In this document: in pieces, positions 15,388 through 24,283 of the stretch | Layout of the letters: each line of letters starts with the position of its first letter | Numbering within the stretch: position 1 is the first letter of the stretch | Source: Lutibacter sp. HS1-25 | GTDB lineage: Bacteria > Bacteroidota > Bacteroidia > Flavobacteriales > Flavobacteriaceae | Length of the DNA: 57,500 bases | Assembly: GCF_004121075.1 (NCBI RefSeq) | Contig: NZ_RHLN01000020.1 | Location: 1 to 57,500, forward strand | Reading direction: 5' to 3' | Made by a program: the position numbers and the translations under genes | The notes under the pieces: generated by a model | Database searches by the model: none | Told to the model about the DNA's origin: nothing | The model's input: only the letters and a program-made list of their open reading frames with translations

Positions 15388-15651
15388 CTAGTTTGCTGAT
15401 TTAATAAAATCAAATATTTTTTTTGACTCATCGGCTGTTAAATTTGCTCTAACTCTCATATGCATTTCGATTGTTGACCAATCAGTATCATTAAAATCTG
15501 CAGGTGATGGTGTGCTGTGACATCTCATACAAGTTTCTCCCCATAATTGTACACCTGATTTTCCTTCTACTAAAGCAGCTCTTTCAGGTGAACACGATAT
15601 TGCTACTATTCCAATTAATCCTATTGCTATTACTGTTAATATTGTTTTCAT
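15388..15651 (-). CDS. small c-type cytochrome lipoprotein
   Basis: About 87 residues from the Met codon at 15651 (a longer frame begins at 15687 but would overlap the porin gene). A lipobox AISC places it in the membrane facing the periplasm. CMRCHSTP is a single CxxCH haem-binding motif; a Met (IEMHMRVRANLT) downstream can be the second axial ligand. The compact size and the AD-E-S-KKIFDFIKSAN ending fit a class I cytochrome c. It follows a porin and another cytochrome gene in the same direction; the group probably serves an extracytoplasmic electron-transfer reaction whose substrate cannot be told from sequence. Confidence 0.85.
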   Translation of the reverse strand: MKTILTVIAIGLIGIVAISCSPERAALVEGKSGVQLWGETCMRCHSTPSPADFNDTDWSTIEMHMRVRANLTADESKKIFDFIKSAN

Positions 15652-15668
15652 AATTTTAAGTTTTTTAA

Positions 15669-16817
15669 TTATATACCAAATGCCCATTGAATGGTAAATT
15701 GTTTTTTATCAATTAAACCACCACCGTGACCACCTGTACCATCAGTTATTTGATAATTGACTTTGATTGCTGAACGCCAACTTAACCAATAATTTATACC
15801 GAAGGCTGTTTGGTTTTGATTTGTTTCCCATTCTGCACCTTCAGGTGTGTTTAATTCAGAATAACGTCCTACAAACTCTAAGTTTTTAATAAAGTTACTA
15901 CTTGAAGTTGTTGGTTTGTAACTTAATTGGGCGTAAAATGAATCACTTTTGTTATTAAATGTATATTCTTCTGAACCACCTAATCCATCAGGTTCATAAT
16001 AGTTAGCATCATCAACAATAGATTGGTTGTATTGTGCTCTAATATCAATAATACCTCCCAGAGGATTAATTTTTTTAATAAAAGTGAAGTCATATGCAAT
16101 TAATTTAGCGCCAACATTTTCATAATCAGAATCTGAATTTCCAACTTTTGAGTTCAAAAATGAAAATCCTAATTCAACAGAAGAATCTGTAAATGGTAAA
16201 TAACCTAATCGACCTCCTAATGATTTATTTTTGTTGTTATCTTCATAATTGTCAAAATGTAAAATACCAGCTTCATCTGGCTCCATACTTCCGTCATTTA
16301 ATTTAGGCCCATTTGTTGAATAAAGAGCATAATTAAATTTAGATCCGTATACATCAAAAGCACCTCTTAATTCAACACCTACTCCAGAAGAAGGAACAAT
16401 ACCATCGTGACCGAAACCTAAAGGGACAGAAGATAACTTATTAATCCACGAAGGATGTAAACGTTCCATAAAAGTACCAAAAGGCAGTAAAAATTTACCT
16501 GCTCTAATTGTCATATAATCGTTTAATGAATACATTACATTAGCATATTCAAGTGCTGTTTCTAATTCTCCATTTTCATAGGCAAATTCCAATTCAGTTT
16601 CAAACATAAACTTATCAGAAAATTTAAATAGTATTATGGGGGCAAAAGTTCCACTATTAAATGAAGACTCTTTTTCTCCTTCATCATTTAAAGATTGAAA
16701 ACCTGCGCTACCATAACCTCTAATCATAAATTGAGTTTTGCTTGGTTTATCTTCTTGTTGAGCATATACTATTCCAACAAAAAAGATTGCTATTAAGGGT
16801 AAAATAATTCGTTTCAT
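15669..16817 (-). CDS. outer-membrane porin-like beta-barrel
   Basis: A 382-residue protein with a signal peptide (ending VYAQ) and the alternating hydrophobic pattern of an outer-membrane barrel through to a C-terminal aromatic-rich strand (FTIQWAFGI). The N-terminal half has RAGKFLLPFGTF, typical of phosphate-selective-porin-like (OprO/P) barrels, in which a similar YVRxGxFxxPFG-type segment occurs. The substrate is unknown. It lies 8 bp downstream of a cytochrome c gene and overlaps the longest frame of the next cytochrome, so the three are probably one transcript. Confidence 0.82.
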   Translation of the reverse strand: MKRIILPLIAIFFVGIVYAQQEDKPSKTQFMIRGYGSAGFQSLNDEGEKESSFNSGTFAPIILFKFSDKFMFETELEFAYENGELETALEYANVMYSLNDYMTIRAGKFLLPFGTFMERLHPSWINKLSSVPLGFGHDGIVPSSGVGVELRGAFDVYGSKFNYALYSTNGPKLNDGSMEPDEAGILHFDNYEDNNKNKSLGGRLGYLPFTDSSVELGFSFLNSKVGNSDSDYENVGAKLIAYDFTFIKKINPLGGIIDIRAQYNQSIVDDANYYEPDGLGGSEEYTFNNKSDSFYAQLSYKPTTSSSNFIKNLEFVGRYSELNTPEGAEWETNQNQTAFGINYWLSWRSAIKVNYQITDGTGGHGGGLIDKKQFTIQWAFGI

Positions 16818-16824
16818 TTTATTA

Positions 16825-17214
16825 TTATTTAAGTGATTTAAGATAACTTACTAGTTGCCAGCGTTGGCTTACCGATAGCGATTCTTTATAAGAAGCCATA
16901 GGAGCTTTACCTTCTGTTAGTTTCCAAAAGACAGCTCCATCAGTTTGTTTTTGAAATTTTTCAGATAAAAAATTGGCAGGTTTTGGGTTTAAGGATGCAC
17001 TGGCCAGACCATCACCTTTACCTTTATCACCGTGACAGACGGCACATAATTGTTGGTAAATTGTTTTTCCTTTTTTAATTGCCGTAAGATCGTTCTTTAA
17101 TGGGTTGGTAATTGCATCCGCACTTTTTGGAGCTACCCAAGTAGATTGAGCATTTGCACTTAAGAACCCTATGAATAGGCTAATGGTAATTAAGATTTTG
17201 CTTAAAGATTTCAT
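16825..17214 (-). CDS. periplasmic cytochrome c
   Basis: 129 residues from the Met at 17214 (a longer frame starts at 17262, but the signal peptide begins at the later Met: SKILITISLFIGFLSANAQ). LCAVCHGDKGKGDG is the haem attachment motif of class I cytochromes and APMASYKESLS supplies the likely distal Met ligand. The domain is single and complete. It is the first gene of the cytochrome-porin-cytochrome run. A -7-like box (TAACTTTG, 17249-17242) lies just upstream. Confidence 0.88.
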   Translation of the reverse strand: MKSLSKILITISLFIGFLSANAQSTWVAPKSADAITNPLKNDLTAIKKGKTIYQQLCAVCHGDKGKGDGLASASLNPKPANFLSEKFQKQTDGAVFWKLTEGKAPMASYKESLSVSQRWQLVSYLKSLK

Positions 17215-17417
17215 ATTTGTATAAATTGTTATAATTTTTATCAAAGTTATACTTTGCAGCAAGTAAACTTATACCCAAATACCCCCATAAAACATTGTTT
17301 AAAAAAAATACCAAGTAATACGTAGTTTTACGATTTTATTAAAATAACTGAAATTATTTTTTTTGAAAATTGGTTAATGAAGCTGGATTTTATGTAAAAA
17401 AGTAAGAAAGGAAATAA

Positions 17418-18806
17418 TTAAATCAAATTATTTTGAATTGCATAATGTACTAATCCAATGGTGCTTTTTGCATGTAGTTTTACCATTATGTTTTTCCTGT
17501 GAGTTTCAACGGTTCTTATACTAATAAAAAGCTTATCTGCAATTTCTTGATTGCTGTAATCTTTAACAATAAGTTTTATTATATCAATTTCTCTATTGGT
17601 TAAAGGGGTTTTTTCATTAATTTTTATCTTCCCTTTATCCAAAATCGCATCATGTTTTAGGATCTCTTTATTATCATCACTTTCTCTTTGGTTATAAGCA
17701 ATATATAATATACCTGTTTTTTGATTATTGCTATCGTAAATAAATGATTTAGAAAAAGTTACTGGTATGGCCTCATTTTCTTTTGTAAAATAAGTATTGA
17801 AAATATTTTGTGCAGATTCATCTTCAGTTGTAGTTGGTATATTTTTGTTTTCGCCTAAAAGAATCTTATTAATAGTTTCACCAATTAGCTCATTTTCTTG
17901 ATATTTTAATAATTCTAATGTAGACTTATTAACTATCAAAATATCTCCATCAAGATTTGTAATTATTAATGATTCCTCAATTCTTTGAAGTATACTATTA
18001 AGGTAATCTTTTGATACCGTATTTTCAGATAATGCACGAATCATATTTTTAAATAAATTAGAAAAATTATCAATCTCATCTTGGATAACAGGTAGTTCTT
18101 TTATATTTGAATTTGGTGGAATGATTTTTTCAGCTATTAATGTTAAATTTTTTATTGGTCTTGTAATTTTTTTTACATAAAAGTATCCACCAACCAATAA
18201 AAGAATCATTATTATTACCATTATTATAATAATTAACCTTGATGCTTTTGAATTTGTGATTTCGTTTTTATTTATGTTAGTGTTAATCAATGTGGAAGAG
18301 GATGTTAATAATATATCAATTTTTTTTTGTGCATCAACAGCAACACCATCCATAACTTCCATCATGATAGCTCCTTCATTATTCCCAATTGGTTCTTTTA
18401 AATCAAATATATTTGCGCTTAATTTTTCAATTTCTTCTAGGATTTCTTCAATTTCCTCTAAAAAATGTTCGTTAAAATGATTGTTTTCTGAAATTTTAGA
18501 ATTTTCTAATTGTTGCCTAGTAATAGTATTTAACTTTTTAAAATTTAAAAGTTCAACTTTATTGCCATGAATAAGATAATCATTAGCGGGCATTAATAGT
18601 TCAGAGAAACTCAATTTTAAATTTTGAAGATTGTTGTATTTATTAGTTTCCTTTAATACAATTTTAGAAGTATTTTCAAGTTTATGAGCACTTACAATTC
18701 CTATATAGGCAACAATAATATTAAGTATAAGTATAGCTATTATCCCAATTAATAACTTTTGGAATATTGTTAAATTTATTTTTAAAGATTTGAACATTTT
18801 TAGCAT
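17418..18806 (-). CDS. membrane-bound HAMP-PAS-LuxR regulator
   Basis: A 462-residue protein with an unusual architecture: transmembrane helix at about 15-38, an extracytoplasmic helical sensor domain (about 39-188, chemoreceptor-like four-helix pattern), a second helix at about 190-210, a HAMP linker (VKKITRPIKNL), a PAS domain at about 265-375 (ESLIITNLDGDILIVNKSTL), and a LuxR/FixJ HTH at 401-462 (LTNREIDIIKLI, TVETHRKNIMVKL). There is no histidine kinase domain and no receiver, so the sensor would act as a one-component, membrane-tethered transcription factor. It faces the cytochrome genes and a metal-binding gene, possibly regulating them. Confidence 0.85.
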   Translation of the reverse strand: MLKMFKSLKINLTIFQKLLIGIIAILILNIIVAYIGIVSAHKLENTSKIVLKETNKYNNLQNLKLSFSELLMPANDYLIHGNKVELLNFKKLNTITRQQLENSKISENNHFNEHFLEEIEEILEEIEKLSANIFDLKEPIGNNEGAIMMEVMDGVAVDAQKKIDILLTSSSTLINTNINKNEITNSKASRLIIIIMVIIMILLLVGGYFYVKKITRPIKNLTLIAEKIIPPNSNIKELPVIQDEIDNFSNLFKNMIRALSENTVSKDYLNSILQRIEESLIITNLDGDILIVNKSTLELLKYQENELIGETINKILLGENKNIPTTTEDESAQNIFNTYFTKENEAIPVTFSKSFIYDSNNQKTGILYIAYNQRESDDNKEILKHDAILDKGKIKINEKTPLTNREIDIIKLIVKDYSNQEIADKLFISIRTVETHRKNIMVKLHAKSTIGLVHYAIQNNLI

Positions 18807-18833
18807 TTATAATAAATAATTATATTACTTTTT

Positions 18834-19307
18834 TTAATGATGGTGACCACTATGAATTATGGGTTCATCAAACATTGCTTGATATTGTTTGTTATTGTAT
18901 TTTAATTTTAAATAGGCATTGTTATAATTATTGTATGCATAATTACCTAATTTTATCCAACCAAAGTCCTTATTAAATTGAAGTTTTCTTGAAATTTGTG
19001 TTCCATCTTTAAATACAACAATAACTCTTCCTTCAATTTTAGATAAATCAACGCTGTTATTTAAAGCATAGATTTTCAATTTTTTATCTCTTACAAGGTC
19101 TTTTCCACAAATTGTACATTTATCTTTTTCGTAACCAGTGACAGATTGGTGAGAACTACAAGTAAAAGAATTGATATCCATTTTAATTTCAAAATCTATA
19201 AAATCGACACTATTATCTTCATAAGCCTTGAAAATAGTTGAACCTTGCCCAACAACAATTGAACTATAACTTATTGTTAAAATAAGTATCATTATAATTT
19301 TTTTCAT
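18834..19307 (-). CDS. exported protein with a metal-binding CxxC/HMBD-like segment
   Basis: A 157-residue secreted protein with a signal peptide (to about residue 20, VVGQ). Residues around 50-70 (FTCSSHQSVTGYEKDKCTIC plus GKDL) resemble the heavy-metal-binding [18 protein letters not shown] module found in CopA and CusB in this window, though it is divergent. The C-terminus ends in HSGHHH, an additional metal-binding tail. The mature part has beta-rich alternation. Possibly a periplasmic copper or zinc carrier. It begins 5 bp after the PepSY gene, so the two are cotranscribed. Confidence 0.75.
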   Translation of the reverse strand: MKKIIMILILTISYSSIVVGQGSTIFKAYEDNSVDFIDFEIKMDINSFTCSSHQSVTGYEKDKCTICGKDLVRDKKLKIYALNNSVDLSKIEGRVIVVFKDGTQISRKLQFNKDFGWIKLGNYAYNNYNNAYLKLKYNNKQYQAMFDEPIIHSGHHH

Positions 19308-19311
19308 GCTA

Positions 19312-19995
19312 CTATTTTTTAAAATTCCTTATTGATTTAGATGATGTAAACCATAGTAAAAAACCACTTAAAACTGTTAATAATCCAAGTAAGGAAAAAG
19401 CTCTTAGCAATAATGTATTAAAATTATCCCTTCCTTTATAATCCATTGTATGTGTCATCCATAAAAAATCAAACCATCTCCAATTTCTATGTCTTACCGT
19501 TTGAAAATTACCATCATTCAAAGAAACATACGCTTTTACATTTGCCTTATGGTCATAAGAAATTACATAAGCAGGTAATAGTCGTTCTCTATATTCATGA
19601 TGTTTATTGGTTTCAGTTATTAATTCGACTTTACTCACTTTTAGGTTATTTAACATATGTTTCTTGGCTATTGATAAAGCCTCATTTTCTGAAATCCCTT
19701 TTTTAATTTCTCCAGTTATTGCACTATAAAGACCACTATTGTTAATCCAATAAAATGGCTGGTTATTAATTTCTTTCAATTGAATTGATTCAATTTTAAG
19801 TGAATCGTTTAACTTAGAAGGACTTATTAAATTAGTGAATGATTTAGGTATAGAATAAACATTCCTAAATTGGTCTCCGTGAATTTCATCAATATCTGTC
19901 CAGCTAAAGTAAAGACCACTTACTGTCCACATAACAAATTGCAAACCAATAATTAACCCTAAATATCTATGAATTTTCCGAATCTTTTTTTTCAT
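19312..19995 (-). CDS. PepSY-domain membrane protein
   Basis: A 227-residue protein with an N-terminal membrane helix (YLGLIIGLQFVMWTVSGLYF), an extracytoplasmic PepSY domain (about 95-160, ENEALSIAKKHMLNNLKVSK) and a C-terminal helix pair region (LLLRAFSLLGLLTVLSGFLL) with HTMDYKGRDNF before it. It resembles the short PepSY-associated reductase-type proteins with conserved His residues (HRYLG, THTMDY) that may ligate haem or act with iron/copper uptake. It is one base from the haem-binding gene upstream; transport or reduction of a metal is possible but not demonstrated. Confidence 0.82.
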   Translation of the reverse strand: MKKKIRKIHRYLGLIIGLQFVMWTVSGLYFSWTDIDEIHGDQFRNVYSIPKSFTNLISPSKLNDSLKIESIQLKEINNQPFYWINNSGLYSAITGEIKKGISENEALSIAKKHMLNNLKVSKVELITETNKHHEYRERLLPAYVISYDHKANVKAYVSLNDGNFQTVRHRNWRWFDFLWMTHTMDYKGRDNFNTLLLRAFSLLGLLTVLSGFLLWFTSSKSIRNFKK

Positions 19996-19996
19996 C

Positions 19997-20449
19997 TTAT
20001 AAACTGTCTCTTAGTTTAGAGAATGTTTCCATTAATTCTACTTTTTGCATTTTTGATAATTTTGCATTTTGATGAATTAATTTATACGAACTTAAAGGCA
20101 TTTCGTCATCTCTAATTTGGTTGATCATTGATTTTAATTTACTTTTTTGTTTGCGAGTTGAATAATTTCCAAATTCGCTAAAATTTAACTCTTTTTTACC
20201 TTCAGTAACATGTTTTTCTAAAAACCAACTTACAGGTTGTATTTTATTGTACCAAGGATAATTGGTATTATTGCTATGGCAGTCGTAACAGGAGTTTTTA
20301 ATAATTGACTGCACATTATTAGACACTTTAAAAACCTTATTGAAATCAGTTTCTAAAATATCAGAGCTCTGATTGCGTTTTGTGGGCACCAATTGGATAC
20401 CCACAAAAACAATCATTCCAACAAACATTATTTTTTTAATAGTTTTCAC
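19997..20449 (-). CDS. haem-binding domain protein
   Basis: A 150-residue protein beginning with a GTG codon that overlaps the stop of the upstream gene (TAGTG); a later ATG at 20428 is possible. It has an N-terminal signal anchor, then SCYDCHSNNTNYPWY, the single CxxCH of the Haem_bd family, followed by the family's helical region (WFLEKHVTEGKKELNFSEF) and a His near the end (LIHQNA). It is probably anchored in the membrane facing the periplasm. It lies between a DUF3347 lipoprotein and a PepSY protein in one operon. Confidence 0.85.
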   Translation of the reverse strand: MKTIKKIMFVGMIVFVGIQLVPTKRNQSSDILETDFNKVFKVSNNVQSIIKNSCYDCHSNNTNYPWYNKIQPVSWFLEKHVTEGKKELNFSEFGNYSTRKQKSKLKSMINQIRDDEMPLSSYKLIHQNAKLSKMQKVELMETFSKLRDSL

Positions 20450-21051
20450 TAATTAATTTTCTTTTGCATTTTTCCACAAGTTGGCATTTTAGTCCCCAAA
20501 TATGGATTTTTAATTGTTTCGGTTTCACTTAACCACATTGCGCCTTTATTGTTATTATACATTGGGCAAAAGTCCTGGTATAATGTTTTATCCGTTCCAA
20601 TTAATTCTATTAGGTCATTAACATCTTTACTTAATTCTTCAAAATGCTCTCTTTGGTGATCAATTGGACTTTCAATAATATGTTCTGCATGTTCTTTGGA
20701 ATTTTCCATTATTTCCATGTAAGTACCATGTTGATCACCGCTTAATTTTGACATGTCAAAATTTGCAAACGCCGTAAGTACGCTATTTCCAGCTTCTGCA
20801 GCTTTATCTTTACTGTCTTCAGTAAGTGCATTTTTTAAAAGCAAATAGGCGTCAATAATTTCAGACAAGTTTTCATTTTTTTGAGATATAATTGAATCAG
20901 TATCTTGCATTGTCGCATTGTTCATATCATTTTGCTGATGACCATCAGCTTCTTCCATATGAACATCACTAGATTCTGTTTGTTTTTTATCATTTTTACA
21001 TGCGCTTAAAAATAGTACAGAAAGCGCGATTACATACATTGATTTTTTCAT
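20449..21051 (-). CDS. DUF3347 lipoprotein
   Basis: A 200-residue lipoprotein (lipobox LSAC, Cys at about 18). The DUF3347 domain occupies about 60-195 and includes AYLLLKNALTEDSKDKAAEA, a REHFEELSKDVNDLIEL helix, CPMYNNNKGAMWLS and NPYLGTKMPTCG. These Cys, Met and His residues are thought to bind metal. The same domain forms the C-terminal part of the CusB adaptor at 31078-32925, so a free and a fused version coexist here. The His/Met/Asp-rich region between residues 25 and 50 could also bind copper. Confidence 0.88.
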   Translation of the reverse strand: MKKSMYVIALSVLFLSACKNDKKQTESSDVHMEEADGHQQNDMNNATMQDTDSIISQKNENLSEIIDAYLLLKNALTEDSKDKAAEAGNSVLTAFANFDMSKLSGDQHGTYMEIMENSKEHAEHIIESPIDHQREHFEELSKDVNDLIELIGTDKTLYQDFCPMYNNNKGAMWLSETETIKNPYLGTKMPTCGKMQKKIN

Positions 21052-21083
21052 TTTGTTTTGTTTTTAATATTAATAATTAGTGA

Positions 21084-21470
21084 TTAAAGTTTATGTATTA
21101 CATTTTTAAGTTTTTTGTTTATTTCAAAAGCAATTTCATTCAATTGTTCATTCTTTACAGCTTGCATTGAAACCATTGGATTAATTGCCGCTACCTCAAC
21201 AATTCCAGGTTCAATTTCTTGTACAATAACATTACATGGTAACATAGTTCCAATTTTATCTTCTGCCAGTAAAGCCTTATATGCAAAAGGAGGATTGCAA
21301 GCACCCAATATTCGGTATTGCTTAAAATCAACATCTAATTTCTTTTTTAAAGTTTCCTGTATATTAATATCCGTTAAAATACCAAACCCTTCAGCTTTCA
21401 ATTCTTCTGTTACTTTTTTGATAATCTCACCAAAATTTCCTTTAAGTGTTTTGTTAAAATAATAGTTCAT
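21084..21470 (-). CDS. DUF302 protein
   Basis: A 128-residue protein of the DUF302 family: FGEIIKKVTEELKAEGFGIL at the start, then the conserved KQYRILGACNPPFAYKAL block and LLPCNVIVQE-type segment (here MLPCNVIVQEIEPG). Two conserved Cys lie in the blocks. The fold is small alpha+beta and no enzyme activity is established. There is no signal peptide, so it is cytoplasmic. It lies between the AlbA_2 membrane protein gene and the DUF3347 gene, all in the same direction. Confidence 0.9.
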   Translation of the reverse strand: MNYYFNKTLKGNFGEIIKKVTEELKAEGFGILTDINIQETLKKKLDVDFKQYRILGACNPPFAYKALLAEDKIGTMLPCNVIVQEIEPGIVEVAAINPMVSMQAVKNEQLNEIAFEINKKLKNVIHKL

Positions 21471-21514
21471 TTTTTTTATTTTATTGATTTATTGATTGAA
21501 GTTCTTTAACCTCT

Positions 21515-22318
21515 CTAAACATCCTTTTCCATTTTCATATAATGAATGGCTTCTTTGATAGACAATGGTCTTGTTGCATTACCAGTTCTTAAATAAAATA
21601 CAGTTTCACTTCCTTTTATTAAATAGGAAGGTTCATTTGTTTTTTGAATATCTAGAACACATAATTTTTTATTATTAATTGGATAAAAATAAACGTTCAC
21701 CAAAGTGCAATATTCTTTTCCAATGTGTTTTGAAATTATTTCATAAATTTTTTGTTCAAAGCCATCACTGTTTTTTTGTTTTAAGGTTATAAAATCATTT
21801 TCTATTCCTAACACATTTCCCTGATCGGATACCCCAATAATTAATTTACCCCCTTTAGCATTCAAAAACCCTACAATAGTTTTAGCAATTACCATTTCAA
21901 GTTCTATGTTAGTTGTCTTTAAATTAAAATCATAGCGAATGGATGATTTGAATTCAAGAAATTGATTTTCGCCCTGCTGTATTAAATTAGAAATGTCCTT
22001 TTTTAAAAAATCAATATGTTTGCTTAACTTTTTGGTTCTAACTTTAAAAACACCTGCAGCAGCACCAAATATTCCACCCATTACAATAAAAAAGAGTGCC
22101 ATATATAACATTTTAAATGAAAATGAATGTTTAAATCGATGTCCTAAAACTTCAATAAAAGACGAAAAAGTGATAGGTTCATTTTTAAATTCAAACCAAT
22201 AAAGAACCATGGTAAAAGGGTGTAAAATAAAATAAAAAATTGCTATACCTAAAATTGTATAAATAGCAATTACTTCTTTATCTACTGATTTGTTAAAAAA
22301 TTTAATTCCTGTTATCAT
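21515..22318 (-). CDS. membrane protein with AlbA_2 (Schlafen-type) domain
   Basis: 267 residues: two membrane helices at about 17-40 and 68-90, then a cytoplasmic AlbA_2 domain from about 115 with ENQFLEFKSSIRYD, KGGKLIIGVSDQGNVLGIE and a closing region with VFYLRTGNATRPL. AlbA_2 domains occur in putative ATP/nucleic-acid-binding regulators, but the membrane-tethered form is less usual. The function is unknown. It is next to the DUF5676 gene and shares the operon-like direction with the metal-linked genes. Confidence 0.83.
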   Translation of the reverse strand: MITGIKFFNKSVDKEVIAIYTILGIAIFYFILHPFTMVLYWFEFKNEPITFSSFIEVLGHRFKHSFSFKMLYMALFFIVMGGIFGAAAGVFKVRTKKLSKHIDFLKKDISNLIQQGENQFLEFKSSIRYDFNLKTTNIELEMVIAKTIVGFLNAKGGKLIIGVSDQGNVLGIENDFITLKQKNSDGFEQKIYEIISKHIGKEYCTLVNVYFYPINNKKLCVLDIQKTNEPSYLIKGSETVFYLRTGNATRPLSIKEAIHYMKMEKDV

Positions 22319-22340
22319 GATTTTTTTATCTTATTTGCTA

Positions 22341-22625
22341 TTACTTTTTCTCAGGAATTCCGGTTAATGCATTATAAAATGCTGCGATACTTGCACCAAT
22401 TAACCAAAATAAAATAAATGTTTGAATTAAACCTAAACCAGCATCTAATAGGGATACATCCATTTTAATTATAGAGGTTGTATCTAATCCATGTAAAAGG
22501 TTATTAAAAAAGGCTATTGTTCCTTTCTGCCCCACAGAAAACATTAAAATAATACATCCCAAATACAATAATACACCTGTTAATCCACAGGCAATTCCCA
22601 TTTTTTTCACATTAAATTGTTTCAT
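22341..22625 (-). CDS. DUF5676-like small membrane protein
   Basis: 94 residues with two membrane helices (about 10-32 and 62-84), the first preceded by MKQFNVKKMGIACGLTG. The length and pattern fit the DUF5676 family of small membrane proteins that occur beside copper-related genes. No activity is known. Start is the first Met, with the upstream gene ending 12 bp away. Confidence 0.72.
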   Translation of the reverse strand: MKQFNVKKMGIACGLTGVLLYLGCIILMFSVGQKGTIAFFNNLLHGLDTTSIIKMDVSLLDAGLGLIQTFILFWLIGASIAAFYNALTGIPEKK

Positions 22626-22636
22626 CGTATTTATAT

Positions 22637-22849
22637 TTAATTATTATTATCAGTTGAATTAAAATCTGAATGATTATTGTGCTTATGACTATGCATTGGA
22701 AATAAAAGATGAATTCCAAGCATTAACACAATAAATAAAAAAAATGATAATGAGTTGTTGATACCAAAAAGTGGCGCTATAAACAGTAATAGCAACGGTA
22801 AAACGCAGCCAAATATCATAATTAACATGTGGTTTTTATGTGATTTCAT
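22637..22849 (-). CDS. small His-rich membrane protein
   Basis: 70 residues: basic N-terminus, two adjacent hydrophobic segments (about 8-26 and 32-50), then a His-rich tail (MHSHKHNNHSD). I do not recognise the family with certainty; similar short proteins occur with copper and other metal genes. The His tail probably binds a metal ion, on whichever face of the membrane it lies. Close spacing to the next gene (11 bp) suggests an operon. Confidence 0.65.
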   Translation of the reverse strand: MKSHKNHMLIMIFGCVLPLLLLFIAPLFGINNSLSFFLFIVLMLGIHLLFPMHSHKHNNHSDFNSTDNNN

Positions 22850-22896
22850 TTTTTAAAATATTAAATGTTGTTTGATAATTTCATTGTGAATTGATT

Positions 22897-24141
22897 TCAA
22901 ATTGATTTTGCAATTTTTTCCATTATTGAATAGTCTGATCCAAATTTGCAAATAGCATCACATTGACTTCGCAATTCTGAAAACAGAATGTAATTGATAT
23001 TCATTTTTGAATTTTTTATGACTGGTCTGTTTAACTGAAGTAATACATCTTTTTCCCTACTATCAGGGATAATGATATAAAAAACCTCATCGCCATTGGA
23101 AATGCTAAAATATAAATCGGACAATCGTAAAATACCAGAATAAATACTTGTGCTTTTTTCAACTTCAAATGCGCCAATAATGTTATTTGTACCTTTTTGA
23201 AACCAAACCACATCAATCAGCCTTATTGTTTTTTGGGTGTCTTTGTCTGTTGGTAATTCCGGAAATTTAGGAATTGAAATAAAAGAAAAATTTTGACCAT
23301 TGTATGATTTGCTTTTATCATTACTGGCAGGAGTAACATCATAACCTAACGAAGATCCAATTTTTAATAAATGGTACTGCATTTCGTTATGAAGATTTTC
23401 TTCCAGTTTTTCATCTTGAATTTCTTTTTGGCGTTTTAGTATTTTCTTTTCAAATCTTGCGTGCTTTTCTTCGCTTAAGTATTCATCGTTGCCAATGAGC
23501 ATTTTTTGGCTTCCAATTTCAAAACATAATCCTGCAATTGCTCCTAAATCATTGGATAATTCTGCTTTATACTTGCCGTTGGTTTCAATTAAAGTTTCCC
23601 TAATTTTTAAGTACTCTGTCCAACTGCCTAACTTCTTTTTATCTTTGAATAAAAAATTAAATCCGTTGAGAATGGCTGTATTGAATGGCGGAAACCAAGT
23701 TGGATGCAAGAAATATAAAATACTGGCTACCGCCGGACCCAACCCTTTTATTTTTAATTCATCTAATTTTACGATTTCTTTTATAACAAGTTCTTCTGTT
23801 TTTGCATGAATGCAGTTTTCGAGAAATTGTCCAAAAGCAATTTTATTGTTTTGATTTTCGTAAATATCAGGAATTCTTAATTTTGGTTTCCAATAAAAAG
23901 GATGTGCAACACCAACAAAAACCTGTTTTTGTTCTGCAATACAACTTAAAACCAATTCTAAACTACTGCCTTTAAAATCATTTGGAAAACCCTTGTTTTT
24001 AACATCGGCAATCACTTGCAAAACGCCTCTTCGAATGGTTCGAAATGCTTTTAATCTTTGGTCATTATCTACAAACCAAGTATTGTAAACACTTTCGCTA
24101 TCCGTTTTGTATTGTTGGACGATTTGTGAGAAGTTGCTCAT
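22897..24141 (-). CDS. putative PD-(D/E)XK nuclease-like protein
   Basis: A 414-residue protein with two regions. The N-terminal half (about 95-195) contains a [20 protein letters not shown] segment that looks like a helix-hairpin-helix DNA-binding motif. The C-terminal region (about 290-340) has IDVVWFQ then [20 protein letters not shown], a D-x-n-E-x-E arrangement reminiscent of a PD-(D/E)XK nuclease core in which the usual Lys is displaced. It has no methyltransferase partner nearby. Restriction-like or DNA-repair activity is an inference. It stands alone between the small membrane proteins and copA. Confidence 0.6.
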   Translation of the reverse strand: MSNFSQIVQQYKTDSESVYNTWFVDNDQRLKAFRTIRRGVLQVIADVKNKGFPNDFKGSSLELVLSCIAEQKQVFVGVAHPFYWKPKLRIPDIYENQNNKIAFGQFLENCIHAKTEELVIKEIVKLDELKIKGLGPAVASILYFLHPTWFPPFNTAILNGFNFLFKDKKKLGSWTEYLKIRETLIETNGKYKAELSNDLGAIAGLCFEIGSQKMLIGNDEYLSEEKHARFEKKILKRQKEIQDEKLEENLHNEMQYHLLKIGSSLGYDVTPASNDKSKSYNGQNFSFISIPKFPELPTDKDTQKTIRLIDVVWFQKGTNNIIGAFEVEKSTSIYSGILRLSDLYFSISNGDEVFYIIIPDSREKDVLLQLNRPVIKNSKMNINYILFSELRSQCDAICKFGSDYSIMEKIAKSI

Positions 24142-24283
24142 TGTTATTTTATTTGAAAGATTTCGACTGTCCCAAGAACAGTATTAAATTTTTGTGAAAT
24201 ATTTATTTGTTCATTTTAATTTCTGGAAGTTTCTCTTCCAATTCTATCCGCTCAATAATTGTGTTTTTTATTGTAACCTTATT

